From Chthonomonadaceae bacterium (lineage in GTDB: Bacteria; Armatimonadota; Chthonomonadetes; Chthonomonadales; Chthonomonadaceae), in contig DAIDHN010000002.1 in assembly GCA_027459665.1 (NCBI GenBank), forward strand, positions 1 through 64,000: 64,000 bases of DNA, given 5' to 3'. Made by a program: the position numbers and the translations under genes. Below, piece by piece: positions 52,051 through 60,802 of the stretch; positions within the stretch are counted from its first letter, which is position 1, and each line of letters opens with the position of its first letter. The notes under the pieces were generated by a model. That model ran no database searches. It saw only the letters and a program-made list of their open reading frames with translations, and was not told the origin of the DNA.

Positions 52051-54012
52051 ATGACAGACATTGCAGAAACAGTCCCCCCAGTTTCTCTGTTCCCGCAAAT
52101 CGAAAAAGCCCTGCTGATACGTTCTGTAGAAGAACGATTGTTATCTCTGTTTGCTGAAGGTAAATTATTCGGCACTGTTCACACATGCATTGGCCAGGAA
52201 TTCACAGGAGTCGCCATTGCAGAATCTCTGCAGCAAGGTGATTTAATGTGCAGCAATCACCGCGGGCATGGGCATTTTATTGCTAAGACTAATAGAGTAG
52301 AAGAGCTGATTGCAGAAATAATGGGCAGGCAAAACGGAGTCTGCGGCGGCCGGGGAGGAAGTCAGCACATCTGCGCAGATGGATTCTACAGCAATGGCAT
52401 ACAAGGCGGCATGACAGCAGTAGGAGCCGGTTTGGCGCTTTCGCTTAAACTGAAAGAACAGCCCAATATCGTAGTTGTGTTTATTGGAGATGGCACTTTG
52501 GGTGAAGGGCTGCTTTACGAAACTTTCAACATTGCATCCAAATGGAACCTGCCTCTCATGGTTGTAATCGAAAACAATCTGTATGCGCAGTCTACATCAC
52601 AAACCCAAACCCTTGCCGGGGACATTCTGGCGCGGGCAGAAGCTTTTGGCATTAAAACAAAACACGCAGATACATGGAACTATGCTGCACTCATAGACAC
52701 GGCAAAAGAAGCCGTTGAGTACGTGAGGCAGGGAAACCCTCTCTTTTTTCGCATAGATACTTACAGACTCATGGCTCACTCTAAAGGAGATGATGACAGG
52801 TCATCAGATGAAGTAGAAGGCTATCGGCTGAAAGACCCGCTTACCCGCTTTCAGGCAGAATATCCCGACAAGGCGGCAGAAATGCTTGATCGCATAAAAC
52901 TGCGCATCGACGCTGCCGTTCAGGAAGCAGACAACGCACCATATACTGCTGCAATATCGGTATCTGAAGAAGAAATTGCAAAAACACAATCGGTATGGCA
53001 CGATATTCAGATTGCTCAGCCAGAAAGAATGTCAACCCTTCTGCATGGCAGCCTGCAGCGAAATATGCAAAGCAACCCCAACATCGTAATCATCGGAGAA
53101 GATATTGAAGGCCCCTACGGAGGAGCTTTCAAGGTGACTAAAAATTTAAGCCTAGAACACCCTGGGAGGGTGCGCAATACCCCCATATCTGAAGGAATGC
53201 TGTCGGGTGCAGGGAACGGTTTGGCGCTGGGAGGGTTGATACCTGTTGTAGAGATTATGTTTGGAGACTTTCTGACACTTTGCACAGATCAGTTCATCAA
53301 CCACGCCTCAAAATTTCGCTACATGTACAACGACAAGGTGACTCTGCCGGTCATTCTGCGTACCCCCATGGGGGGCAAAAGAGGTTATGGAGCCACGCAC
53401 AGTCAGTGCCTTGAGAAACACTTTCTCGGCCTGCCTGGTACACAAGTGCTTGCACTCAACAACCGCCTCGACCCGGGAATCATCTACGACACACTCTTTG
53501 CCTCTATCGACCGGCCAACACTGGTAATAGAAAACAAAATGCTCTATGCCATGCGGGTGCAAAGCGAAGCGCCAGAGGGTTTTACATGGCAGTATGATGA
53601 AGCACAGTTCCCCACTCTGCGTCTCAAACCGTATGGCGCTGCAGACCTCACTCTTCTCTGCTATGGAGGCATGCTGCCAGATGCAGAAAAAGCAGTGGAT
53701 ACCCTTTTTGAAGAATATGACATCATCGCTGAAATCATTTGCCCAATACAGCTTTACCCCCTCAATCCGTGGCCGGTAATAGAATCTGTACAGCACAGCG
53801 GCAGGTTGATTGTAGTGGAAGAAGGTCACAATTTTGCAGCGTTTGGTTCAGAAGTAATCAGCCAAATGATGCTGCACAGCCCAGGCGCTTTGAAAAAACT
53901 GGAACGCGTTGGGCCGCCGCTACATCCAATACCCTCCTGTGGCCCTCTGGAAAAAGCGCTTCTGCCAGGGGTTTCTCATATCGTGGAAGCTGGAAAGCGA
54001 GTAATGCAATGA
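52051..54012 (+). CDS. Fused alpha-beta 2-oxoacid dehydrogenase E1 component
   Basis: Thiamine-diphosphate enzyme that decarboxylates a 2-oxoacid and passes the acyl unit to a lipoyl group. 653 residues. The alpha part (1 to about 320) has GTVHTCIGQE, HRGHGHFIAK, and the ThDP motif GDG (146-148) to NN (175-176). The beta part (about 335-653) has IGEDIEGPYGGAF, PISEGMLSGAGNGLALGGLIPVVEIMFGDF and TPMGGKRGYGATHSQ. The fused form exists in other phyla. Whether pyruvate, a branched-chain keto acid or a ketose donor is used cannot be said. The E2 gene overlaps (ATGA), and no E3 lies nearby. Confidence 0.93.
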   Translation: MTDIAETVPPVSLFPQIEKALLIRSVEERLLSLFAEGKLFGTVHTCIGQEFTGVAIAESLQQGDLMCSNHRGHGHFIAKTNRVEELIAEIMGRQNGVCGGRGGSQHICADGFYSNGIQGGMTAVGAGLALSLKLKEQPNIVVVFIGDGTLGEGLLYETFNIASKWNLPLMVVIENNLYAQSTSQTQTLAGDILARAEAFGIKTKHADTWNYAALIDTAKEAVEYVRQGNPLFFRIDTYRLMAHSKGDDDRSSDEVEGYRLKDPLTRFQAEYPDKAAEMLDRIKLRIDAAVQEADNAPYTAAISVSEEEIAKTQSVWHDIQIAQPERMSTLLHGSLQRNMQSNPNIVIIGEDIEGPYGGAFKVTKNLSLEHPGRVRNTPISEGMLSGAGNGLALGGLIPVVEIMFGDFLTLCTDQFINHASKFRYMYNDKVTLPVILRTPMGGKRGYGATHSQCLEKHFLGLPGTQVLALNNRLDPGIIYDTLFASIDRPTLVIENKMLYAMRVQSEAPEGFTWQYDEAQFPTLRLKPYGAADLTLLCYGGMLPDAEKAVDTLFEEYDIIAEIICPIQLYPLNPWPVIESVQHSGRLIVVEEGHNFAAFGSEVISQMMLHSPGALKKLERVGPPLHPIPSCGPLEKALLPGVSHIVEAGKRVMQ

Positions 54013-55538
54013 GTCAGCCAGTGCCCGTAACTGCGCCCTTGAACAATGTTAACGATGAATCTGTTGTGATACTTGAATGGCTCAAGCCGGATGGAGCAGC
54101 TGTAAGCGCAGGAGAACCTGTGGTCTCTTTCGAAACAAGCAAGGCAAATGTAGAAATAGAAGCGCCAGCCAGCGGATATCTCAAGCACTCTACTCGTGTC
54201 GGGCAGGAGGTGCCTGTTGGCGCGGTGCTCTGCTACATAGTAGAAAACGCAGATCAGCCTATCGCCAAAGCAGCCCCAGAGCCAGTACAGCAGCCCCCAG
54301 CTGCTCAGGTAAACACCGAACAATCACTGCAGCGCTTTACCCCGGTTGCCCGCAAGCTGGCACAAGAGCAGGGCCTGGAGGCGCATAATTTTGAAGGAAC
54401 CGGCCGTATTCGCAAAGAGGATGTATTGGCTCAGGCAGCCAATGGAACCTCTGCTTCTGCCCTGCAAACAGAACAGACTTGGCCGCTTGTACGTTTCAGC
54501 ACAGCCGCCAAAACATTGATGAACCAGCACAATCTTTCACCAGATAGGTTTACTGGCAAAGGGTTGATTCGCGTGCAGGATGTAGAACGCTTCCTCTCAC
54601 CACCCGCAGCACCGGTTACAGTGCAAAACCAACCCATTAGCATAGAACATCTCTCTGCTCTTCAGCATTCCCCAGCAGCTGGGGTGCCTGTTGAAAAAGA
54701 GGCTCTGCCGCGCCGCAAAAAAATGGAAATTAAAAACCTGGCAGCCGGCCTTTCAGCCTCTGTAACCAGTGCAGTTTCTGTCGCCTGCCCAACTCGAAGC
54801 CTCAAAAACGCACTCCGAAGCCACCCCGAACTGAGGGGAAGTGCTACTGCACTCATTGTATATGAATGTGCTCGTCTGCTCAAACAATTTCGTGTATTCA
54901 ATGGCTGTTACATCGCTGGAGAGGCTCTCTATTACCAGCAGGTTAACGTAGGATTTGCTATTGATGCCGGCTTTGGACTGAAAGTGCCCGTGATTCCTGT
55001 TGCAGATTCGCTTACTATTGCTGAAATAGCAGAAGAAATGAACAAACACATCCTGGCCTACATGGAAGACAAGCTGCCTCCTGAAAGCCAGAGCGGTGGC
55101 ACATTCACGATTTCCGACCTGTCAAGCGAGGGGGTATTCAGCCTGTTTCCACTCATCAGTTCCGGCCAAAGCGCTATACTGGGGGTAGGCGGTGAATTTT
55201 TCGCTTCAGAAAACAGTGAAGGTTTCTTTACTCTCACGCTCTCATTCGATCATCAACTCGGAGACGGCAGGCAGGCTGCAAAGTTTCTCAATGCGCTGCG
55301 CGACCGCCTTACTGCATATGAAGCTGCCTGCACCCCGCCCCCACTGCCTGGTCCGCCCAATATACCAGCCCATGCACCAGCTGCAGCTCCCCTGTGGAGC
55401 ACTGAAGGCGACCTGGAATGCAGCCGCTGCCTTAGAGCAATGCCCGATCTTCAACAGCTAAGTGCCTATCTTGTGCCAACCGTGCAGTCGGAAGGCAAAA
55501 TCCGTTTACTATGCTCTCTCTGCCTGGGAGGTTTTTGA
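54009..55538 (+). CDS. Dihydrolipoamide acyltransferase (E2) with C-terminal Cys4 motif
   Basis: 509 residues. A lipoyl domain (1-80) carries ETSKANVEIEAP with the lipoylated Lys45. Two peripheral-subunit-binding domains follow (about 109-143, TPVARKLAQEQGL; about 162-196, STAAKTLMNQHNL). The acyltransferase domain (about 235-440) ends with the HxxxDG active-site motif SFDHQLGDG (His415, Asp419). A proline-rich linker and CxxC-x27-CxxC (C471, C474, C502, C505) form an extra, zinc-ribbon-like end that normal E2 proteins lack. The first ATG lies within the overlap with the E1 stop; the long upstream open frame (from 53739) is only E1 sequence in another frame. In a cluster with E1 and a carrier/PPTase. 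Confidence 0.9.
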   Translation: MSQPVPVTAPLNNVNDESVVILEWLKPDGAAVSAGEPVVSFETSKANVEIEAPASGYLKHSTRVGQEVPVGAVLCYIVENADQPIAKAAPEPVQQPPAAQVNTEQSLQRFTPVARKLAQEQGLEAHNFEGTGRIRKEDVLAQAANGTSASALQTEQTWPLVRFSTAAKTLMNQHNLSPDRFTGKGLIRVQDVERFLSPPAAPVTVQNQPISIEHLSALQHSPAAGVPVEKEALPRRKKMEIKNLAAGLSASVTSAVSVACPTRSLKNALRSHPELRGSATALIVYECARLLKQFRVFNGCYIAGEALYYQQVNVGFAIDAGFGLKVPVIPVADSLTIAEIAEEMNKHILAYMEDKLPPESQSGGTFTISDLSSEGVFSLFPLISSGQSAILGVGGEFFASENSEGFFTLTLSFDHQLGDGRQAAKFLNALRDRLTAYEAACTPPPLPGPPNIPAHAPAAAPLWSTEGDLECSRCLRAMPDLQQLSAYLVPTVQSEGKIRLLCSLCLGGF

Positions 55539-56225
55539 TTGGAAGACCAGACTACCCTAAAAAACCTGATTGCTGCTTTTTTTGAGACGGATGCCAGCCA
55601 GATTTCACCAGAGTTCCTGCTGAGCGGCCCTCGCCTCTCTTCTTCATCCGCAAGGTATACTCTCGAAGCTGCAATACGCCGCAAATTGGGGCGTTCTGCT
55701 CCCGAAGTGCATACTGCTCGTACCTATGGAGAACTGGAAAAAGCTCTCGTGGGCAGCTCATCTCATCAGCCCCTTACACCAGCTGCTGCGCCGAAACCAG
55801 CTGCAATGCCAGATACTCAGCAGACGCAAATCTCTGCAGAAGCAAGACCCACAACGGTATTTCCTATGCACAACGGCCTCAAATGTGGCGTAGATATTGA
55901 GACAGCTGAGGGAATGCCACAGGCAGAAGACTACTGGACGCATTCCTTTTATGCAGAAAACTTCACTCAAAAAGAATTGGCTTACTGCCAGATGCAGCAT
56001 AATCCACGCTTGCACTTTGCGGCTCGATGGTGCGCCAAGGAGGCAGCAAAAAAATGTATTGCAGACCTACTCGCCGAACCTATGATCTCTATTGAAGTGG
56101 TACGCGAATCTTCCGGGGCGGTACACCTTATTCACCACTCCCCCCCCGGCCCAAGAAGGCTGCCGCTTGCCCTCAGCCTGTCACATTCTGGCAATATTGC
56201 AATTGCAATGGTTGTTGGCTACTAA
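55539..56225 (+). CDS. Fused acyl-carrier-like domain and phosphopantetheinyl transferase
   Basis: 228 residues. Residues about 5-70 look like an acyl carrier protein (LIAAFFETDASQISPEFLL, then RTYGELEKAL at the last helix), but the DSL site is replaced by SSSS (34-37), one of which may take the phosphopantetheine arm. A proline/alanine-rich linker (about 71-108) leads to an AcpS/Sfp-type transferase (about 115-225): CGVDIET with the metal Asp119, ARWCAKEAAKK with Glu168, and the end SLSHSGNIAIAMVVG with the His. TTG start, GGGAGG 7 bases upstream, following the E2 stop without a gap. It ends the operon. The fusion would let the transferase activate its own carrier. Confidence 0.82.
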   Translation: MEDQTTLKNLIAAFFETDASQISPEFLLSGPRLSSSSARYTLEAAIRRKLGRSAPEVHTARTYGELEKALVGSSSHQPLTPAAAPKPAAMPDTQQTQISAEARPTTVFPMHNGLKCGVDIETAEGMPQAEDYWTHSFYAENFTQKELAYCQMQHNPRLHFAARWCAKEAAKKCIADLLAEPMISIEVVRESSGAVHLIHHSPPGPRRLPLALSLSHSGNIAIAMVVGY

Positions 56226-56254
56226 ACGCTTTTTTCTATCAACCGGCTTTCACT

Positions 56255-57625
56255 ATGCAAACTCAGTACTCGCTTCTGCAAATAAACAAACATATTTCAG
56301 AATCAATCAAACAAAGCTTTCCAGCCCCAGTATGGGTGCAGGCAGAAATCGCAAAAATATCATACTCCGCGGCTGGGCACACCTATCTTGAACTGATTGA
56401 AAAAAACAACTCGACTACTGTTGCCGTGTGCAAAGGCAATATATGGGCCAGTTATTCTATATGCATGCACAATTATGTCGAAAAAGTTGGACAGCCTCTC
56501 CAGGTAGGCAGCAAGATTCTCTTTTTGGCCAGGGTAGATTTTCACGAACGCTATGGGCTGTCGCTTACAATACTTGATCTAGACACAAGTTATGCCCTGG
56601 GAGAACTGCTCAAACAGAAACAGGAAATTTTGAAGCAGCTGACCGAAGAAGGACATATTAGCCGAAACAAACAGCTTCCTTTCCCTAGCTGCCCTCAGCG
56701 CATTGCAGTCATAAGTTCCCCAACTGCAGCAGGCTTAGCCGATTTCCAGCAGAGAATGCTCAGCAATCAGCTAGGGGTTCAATTCACTCTGCAGCTGTTT
56801 CCTTCTGAAATGCAGGGAGACAATACCCCTTCTTCGCTGTGCCGGGCGCTTCAAAACATACGCAAAGAAGCAGACAATTTTGACTGTGTGGCTATACTGC
56901 GTGGCGGCGGAGCAGCTACAGACCTTCACTGTTTTGATGCGTACGAACCAGCCAGGGAAATAGCAATGTTCCCGCTGCCGGTTATCACCGGCATAGGTCA
57001 TCACACAGACCTTACCATACTCGATCTGGTTGCTTACCACTCTGCCGATACGCCAACTGCACTGGCTGAATACCTTATGCAGCACACGGCACAATTCATC
57101 GCGCAACTTGATCAATGCAGCATGTTTATTATGAATTACTCAGACAGGTATATCAACTCGCATCACACAAACCTGCAGCAGCTGGCAGACAACCTGTCGC
57201 ATTATGTCGCTATCAAATTGCAGGCAGAAAATGACTTGCTGGCAAGGTCGCTGAACAAGGCTTTTCTGGCTGTACTGGAGGTTTCTCGAATACAACGCGA
57301 AGCAATCGCAATTACTGAAACGAGCCTTATACGCCTTGCTCAACAGCATAACCGCATAGAACACAATAAAATCAATTTGCTTGCCGCCCAGCTTCAGGCC
57401 AATACAAAACGCGGATTGTTACAGAGTGAGGCTCATATCAGCACACTTGAAAAAATTGCCATGCTGCACGATCCGCAAACCCTGCTCAAAAAGGGGTTCA
57501 GCATAACACGAATTCACGGCAGGGCTATTACATCTGTATCTCGGTTACAACCAGGAGAACTGTTGGAAACCCGACTTGAGGAAGGGATTGTATTCAGCAG
57601 TGTCGAAAAGATACAGCATGCCTAA
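56255..57625 (+). CDS. xseA: Exodeoxyribonuclease VII large subunit
   Basis: 456 residues with an N-terminal OB fold (PVWVQAEIAKISYSAAGHTYLELIEK, in landmarks), the XseA catalytic region (QRIAVISSPTAAGLADFQQRM, GGGAATDLHCFDAYEPAREIA, PVITGIGHHTDLTILDLVA, SADTPTALAEYLM) and a coiled C-terminus. Degrades single-stranded DNA from both ends together with XseB. No good ribosome site before the ATG at 56255. xseB overlaps the end by 8 bases. Confidence 0.95.
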   Translation: MQTQYSLLQINKHISESIKQSFPAPVWVQAEIAKISYSAAGHTYLELIEKNNSTTVAVCKGNIWASYSICMHNYVEKVGQPLQVGSKILFLARVDFHERYGLSLTILDLDTSYALGELLKQKQEILKQLTEEGHISRNKQLPFPSCPQRIAVISSPTAAGLADFQQRMLSNQLGVQFTLQLFPSEMQGDNTPSSLCRALQNIRKEADNFDCVAILRGGGAATDLHCFDAYEPAREIAMFPLPVITGIGHHTDLTILDLVAYHSADTPTALAEYLMQHTAQFIAQLDQCSMFIMNYSDRYINSHHTNLQQLADNLSHYVAIKLQAENDLLARSLNKAFLAVLEVSRIQREAIAITETSLIRLAQQHNRIEHNKINLLAAQLQANTKRGLLQSEAHISTLEKIAMLHDPQTLLKKGFSITRIHGRAITSVSRLQPGELLETRLEEGIVFSSVEKIQHA

Positions 57626-57833
57626 AGAAGAACTGAAAACCAGTTATACTGCAGCCATGCAAAGACTGCTGCAGATAGTGGAGCAAATTGAAAACTCTGA
57701 GATAGATGTCGATTCTCTTGATGCAGCCGTAAAAGAAGCAGTAAATCTGATACAATACTGCAGAAAGAAATTGGCCGGTACAGAGGCAGTGGTGCAGGAA
57801 GCATTCAATCAGCTCAATGAACGGCAAAACTAG
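57618..57833 (+). CDS. xseB: Exodeoxyribonuclease VII small subunit
   Basis: 71 residues with the family pattern: TSYTAAMQRLLQIVEQIENSEIDVDSLDAAVKEAV followed by LIQYCRKKLAGTEAVVQE, a helical hairpin that binds XseA. The ATG at 57618 lies inside the end of xseA; an upstream open stretch is xseA sequence in another frame. Confidence 0.93.
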   Translation: MPKEELKTSYTAAMQRLLQIVEQIENSEIDVDSLDAAVKEAVNLIQYCRKKLAGTEAVVQEAFNQLNERQN

Positions 57834-58285
57834 CATCAGTTAGATCGATTAATACCATTGCTGTGCAGAGCATGCCTGTATTTTTAAGCACATTTCCCAT
57901 TGTCCCCCATCCATCTGAGACCAATAAGATGGTGCACATCATAACAGCGGTCATTGTTCTTTTTCTGCCTCTTATCGATGCGTGTCACCCTTGTGTGTTG
58001 ATTGCACGCCAGTGTGCACTGCTAGGCGTGCCTCGTGCTTCTTACTAGTATGTGCCAGCAAAGAATGATACACGCGTCTAGACAGTGCAATTTAAGAAAT
58101 ATCTATTTCTGCATTAGGAAGGTTTTCTAAACAACATAAAACACCCAGAGGAATATCAAAGTTGACTTTTTTCAATACAGAATAAGAAGCCTCAATATAC
58201 TCTGATTTTGGCTGAACACCCATAGAACGTTTACCACTCAAAAAAGTGACATGAAGCTCTGCATAAGTGAATAAAAATGGGGTAA
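57834..58285. other. Gap between xseB and the tRNA pair
   Basis: About 450 bases, AT-rich on the right. A small plus-strand frame at 57863-58048 has no ribosome site. A minus-strand frame (see next entry) reads into it from the tRNA-Asp side. No terminator stem with a T-tract was found for xseAB. Confidence 0.5.
58092..58223 (-). other. Possible gene fragment downstream of tRNA-Asp
   Basis: The frame encodes 43 residues from the first ATG (MGVQPKSEYIEASYSVLKK, then DIPLGVLCCLENL) and stays open upstream without a start into the tRNA. It has a protein-like mix of residues but no ribosome site, so it may be the 3' remnant of a gene cut at the tRNA. I recognise no family. Chance is also possible. 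Confidence 0.25.
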
Positions 58286-58358
58286 CGGGGATGACGGGAC
58301 TTGAACCCGCGGCTTCCTGCGTGACAGGCAGGCACTCTGACCACTGAGCTACACCCCC
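58286..58358 (-). tRNA. tRNA-Asp (anticodon GTC)
   Basis: 73 bases on the minus strand. Acceptor GGGGGTG pairs CATCCCC (one G-U); anticodon loop CTGTCAC gives GTC; T-arm GCGGG-TTCAAGT-CCCGT. CCA not encoded. Confidence 0.95.
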
Positions 58359-58368
58359 AGAACAGGCA

Positions 58369-58440
58369 TGGGCGAACAGGGATTCGAACCCCGGACATCT
58401 TCGGTGTAAACGAAGCGCTCTACCGCTGAGCTATTCGCCC
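58369..58440 (-). tRNA. tRNA-Val (anticodon TAC)
   Basis: 72 bases on the minus strand, 10 bases upstream of tRNA-Asp in the direction of reading. Acceptor GGGCGAA pairs TTCGCCC; anticodon loop TTTACAC gives TAC; T-arm CGGGG-TTCGAAT-CCCTG. CCA not encoded. Probably one transcript with tRNA-Asp. Confidence 0.95.
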
Positions 58441-58583
58441 CTGCGCCCGAAAGCAATAATAATATAGCACAAGGCATATTGTTCTGTCAAATACTTCACC
58501 TCCTATCAACATCTTGTACAGGGAGGATACACATACATAGACAGTGAATATAAATGCAATCTTTTATACTACTGGGTACATCC

Positions 58584-60683
58584 ATGCATACAAAGCACTC
58601 TTTCGCAGGCTGTCTACTGCTGTCAGTTCTCCTATTCGGCTCAACGCAATGTGCAAAAGCAAGCAATTCCCGCTTCTATATCATCAACCAGTCTGACTTT
58701 GGAGCAGACAAAGGCTTCTACCTGGACTTCGAAAACTCAGCCAATGGCAACACCCCCCCGCCTCTCAACACACTTCGCCTGATACTGGGTGTAGCAAATG
58801 GCAAACAATGGCAGTATCCACTGTTTCAAGGTCCGTGGCAGTACAATACACCCTACACTGTAAAAGCAATAATCAGCAGCAGCAAAAGCGTACTCTACCT
58901 CAATGGCAGGCAGGAGGCGTTTACCAACATTCAGATGATGCCCGTTCAATCCAGCATCACTGCCGGAATGATTCCCTCCTGGGCAAACTCGCCTGCACAG
59001 TACTACATAACTCTTCATACTTTGCACATCACTCAAACCCTCTCTGGCCACGGCCCTGCACAGAAAACCATCCACTTCTCACTGCCTGCAACGCCTGCCC
59101 TACTGCTGTTCAACTCCGACAACCCTCACACTTTTGTATGGAGCACCCTGCCGCAGGCAGTCACCACTATTACCGCCAGTTTTGACATCCACAGAGCAGT
59201 ATCACTCCAAAAATATGAACCACTGATAGACAAATACGGTCAACTTATTGCAGCACATTTTCCCGGCAAAGTACATTCCGACCGTGATCTAAAAAACGCC
59301 ATCCCCCTCGAAAACGCGTTTCTCAACAGCCTGAAACCAGCAAAGCATAGAGACCAATATGGCGGTGATACTGCACTGGGTTGGAAAGGGAAGGCAACAG
59401 GCTACTACCATGTTCAGCAACACAATGGGGTATGGTGGTTTATAACACCGCTTGGCAACCCCTGCTTCTACACCGGCGTCTGCTCTGCACCTCAGCTATA
59501 CTTCGACAGCACACCTGTAAGCGGAAGAAAAAACATGATGGCGCAGCTGCCGCCCATGCAGGGCAGATTTCAGGATGCATGGTCTCAATCTGCCTGGGGA
59601 CAGCAGGGCAAATACTACAATTTCAACATCAGCAACATGATTCGCAAATTCGGGCCAAACTGGATGAAACTGGGCGCTGCCGAAGCAGCCCAAAGAATAC
59701 ACAAACTCAATTTTACAGGGGCAGGGAAATGGAGCAGCCCTATGCCCAATATCCCCTGGTGCCCTGTGCTGGGTTACAGCGGCGTTCCGCTGCTGGCGGG
59801 GCACCCTGATATTTTTTCCGCCTCAGTGCGGCAGATGCTCACTCAAACTCTGTCTAGGCAAATCAAGCCTTATCTGCACAGTCCCTGGGTAACTGGCTGG
59901 TCAATAGGCAATGAACATGATGAGATCATTACTACCGACGAAATCGTCTCAATTCTTGCACAATCAGCTTCACCTGCACGCGAGGCACTTATCAAGTTTG
60001 CACTGAAACACATCTATTCAAACAATGCCAGCGCAATGGCTGCAGCATGGAAACTGCCAGATGAAAGAGTCAGCACACTGATGCAGGCCAAGCATGTGTC
60101 ACCGCCTCCTGCCGATGTAGAGGCAATGCGCAGATACTATGCAGCCAATTACTATCGCACACTATACACTATTGTAAAAAGCATAGACCCCAACCACCTT
60201 TATTTTGGCTTCTGGATTGTGCCGGGCTGGTGGCAGAACAAATCAGACTGGAGCTTAATCGCACCATGGTGTGATGTGATTGGATATGACAGGTATGCAG
60301 TACATTTCACAAACAGCTGGTTTCAGGCTCTAATTCAAAAAACACACAAACCTGTACTCTGCGGTGAATTCAGCTTTCCACCTAACCTGGTGTCACAGGG
60401 AATGGGAAGGTACCCCGTTTACGCCCAAAACGCTGAGCAGGCTGGAAAAATGTACACGCAGTATGTAACTGCTGCAGCACACAATCCTTACTGTGTGGGA
60501 ACCCTCTGGTTTGAATACAGAGACGAACCCATTACAGGCAGAGGGCCGGGACAGGGAGCAAACCTGATCTACGGTGAACACTACGCTTTTGGCCTGGTGA
60601 ACGTAACAGACCAACTTAGGAGGAACCTTGTTGTACAAATGGCAGTCATAAATGCAGAACTTAATCACCTGCACAGTCATTGA
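58584..60683 (+). CDS. Secreted clan GH-A glycoside hydrolase (agarase/GH50-like)
   Basis: 699 residues from the ATG at 58584, which begins a clear signal peptide (MHTKHSFAGCLLLSVLLFGS). An N-terminal beta-sandwich (about 30-230) precedes a TIM barrel. YYHVQQHNGVWWFITPLGNPCF, MIRKFGPNW, then the catalytic acid in GWSIGNEHDE and the nucleophile in VLCGEFSFPP mark a retaining clan GH-A enzyme. The closest plan I know is the agarase-like GH50 group, so beta-galactan or similar polysaccharides are possible substrates. An in-frame ATG at 58554 adds 10 residues; no strong ribosome site for either. Confidence 0.8.
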   Translation: MHTKHSFAGCLLLSVLLFGSTQCAKASNSRFYIINQSDFGADKGFYLDFENSANGNTPPPLNTLRLILGVANGKQWQYPLFQGPWQYNTPYTVKAIISSSKSVLYLNGRQEAFTNIQMMPVQSSITAGMIPSWANSPAQYYITLHTLHITQTLSGHGPAQKTIHFSLPATPALLLFNSDNPHTFVWSTLPQAVTTITASFDIHRAVSLQKYEPLIDKYGQLIAAHFPGKVHSDRDLKNAIPLENAFLNSLKPAKHRDQYGGDTALGWKGKATGYYHVQQHNGVWWFITPLGNPCFYTGVCSAPQLYFDSTPVSGRKNMMAQLPPMQGRFQDAWSQSAWGQQGKYYNFNISNMIRKFGPNWMKLGAAEAAQRIHKLNFTGAGKWSSPMPNIPWCPVLGYSGVPLLAGHPDIFSASVRQMLTQTLSRQIKPYLHSPWVTGWSIGNEHDEIITTDEIVSILAQSASPAREALIKFALKHIYSNNASAMAAAWKLPDERVSTLMQAKHVSPPPADVEAMRRYYAANYYRTLYTIVKSIDPNHLYFGFWIVPGWWQNKSDWSLIAPWCDVIGYDRYAVHFTNSWFQALIQKTHKPVLCGEFSFPPNLVSQGMGRYPVYAQNAEQAGKMYTQYVTAAAHNPYCVGTLWFEYRDEPITGRGPGQGANLIYGEHYAFGLVNVTDQLRRNLVVQMAVINAELNHLHSH

Positions 60684-60802
60684 TACACAAATCTTGGTAC
60701 ATTCAGCCCATTTCTGACACAAAAATGCAAACTATGTTAGGATTTGTGCCAAAATGACTTTACTTTATTCTGTACATTTACTACATGATGGAGCCATGAT
60801 GC

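Noticed and set aside
57863-58048. 61-codon plus-strand frame after xseB
   Set aside because: No ribosome site, no recognisable domain, and outside any operon context.
60685-60748. CACAAATC...GATTTGTG inverted repeat after the GH-A hydrolase gene
   Set aside because: The loop is more than 40 bases and no T-tract follows; probably chance.
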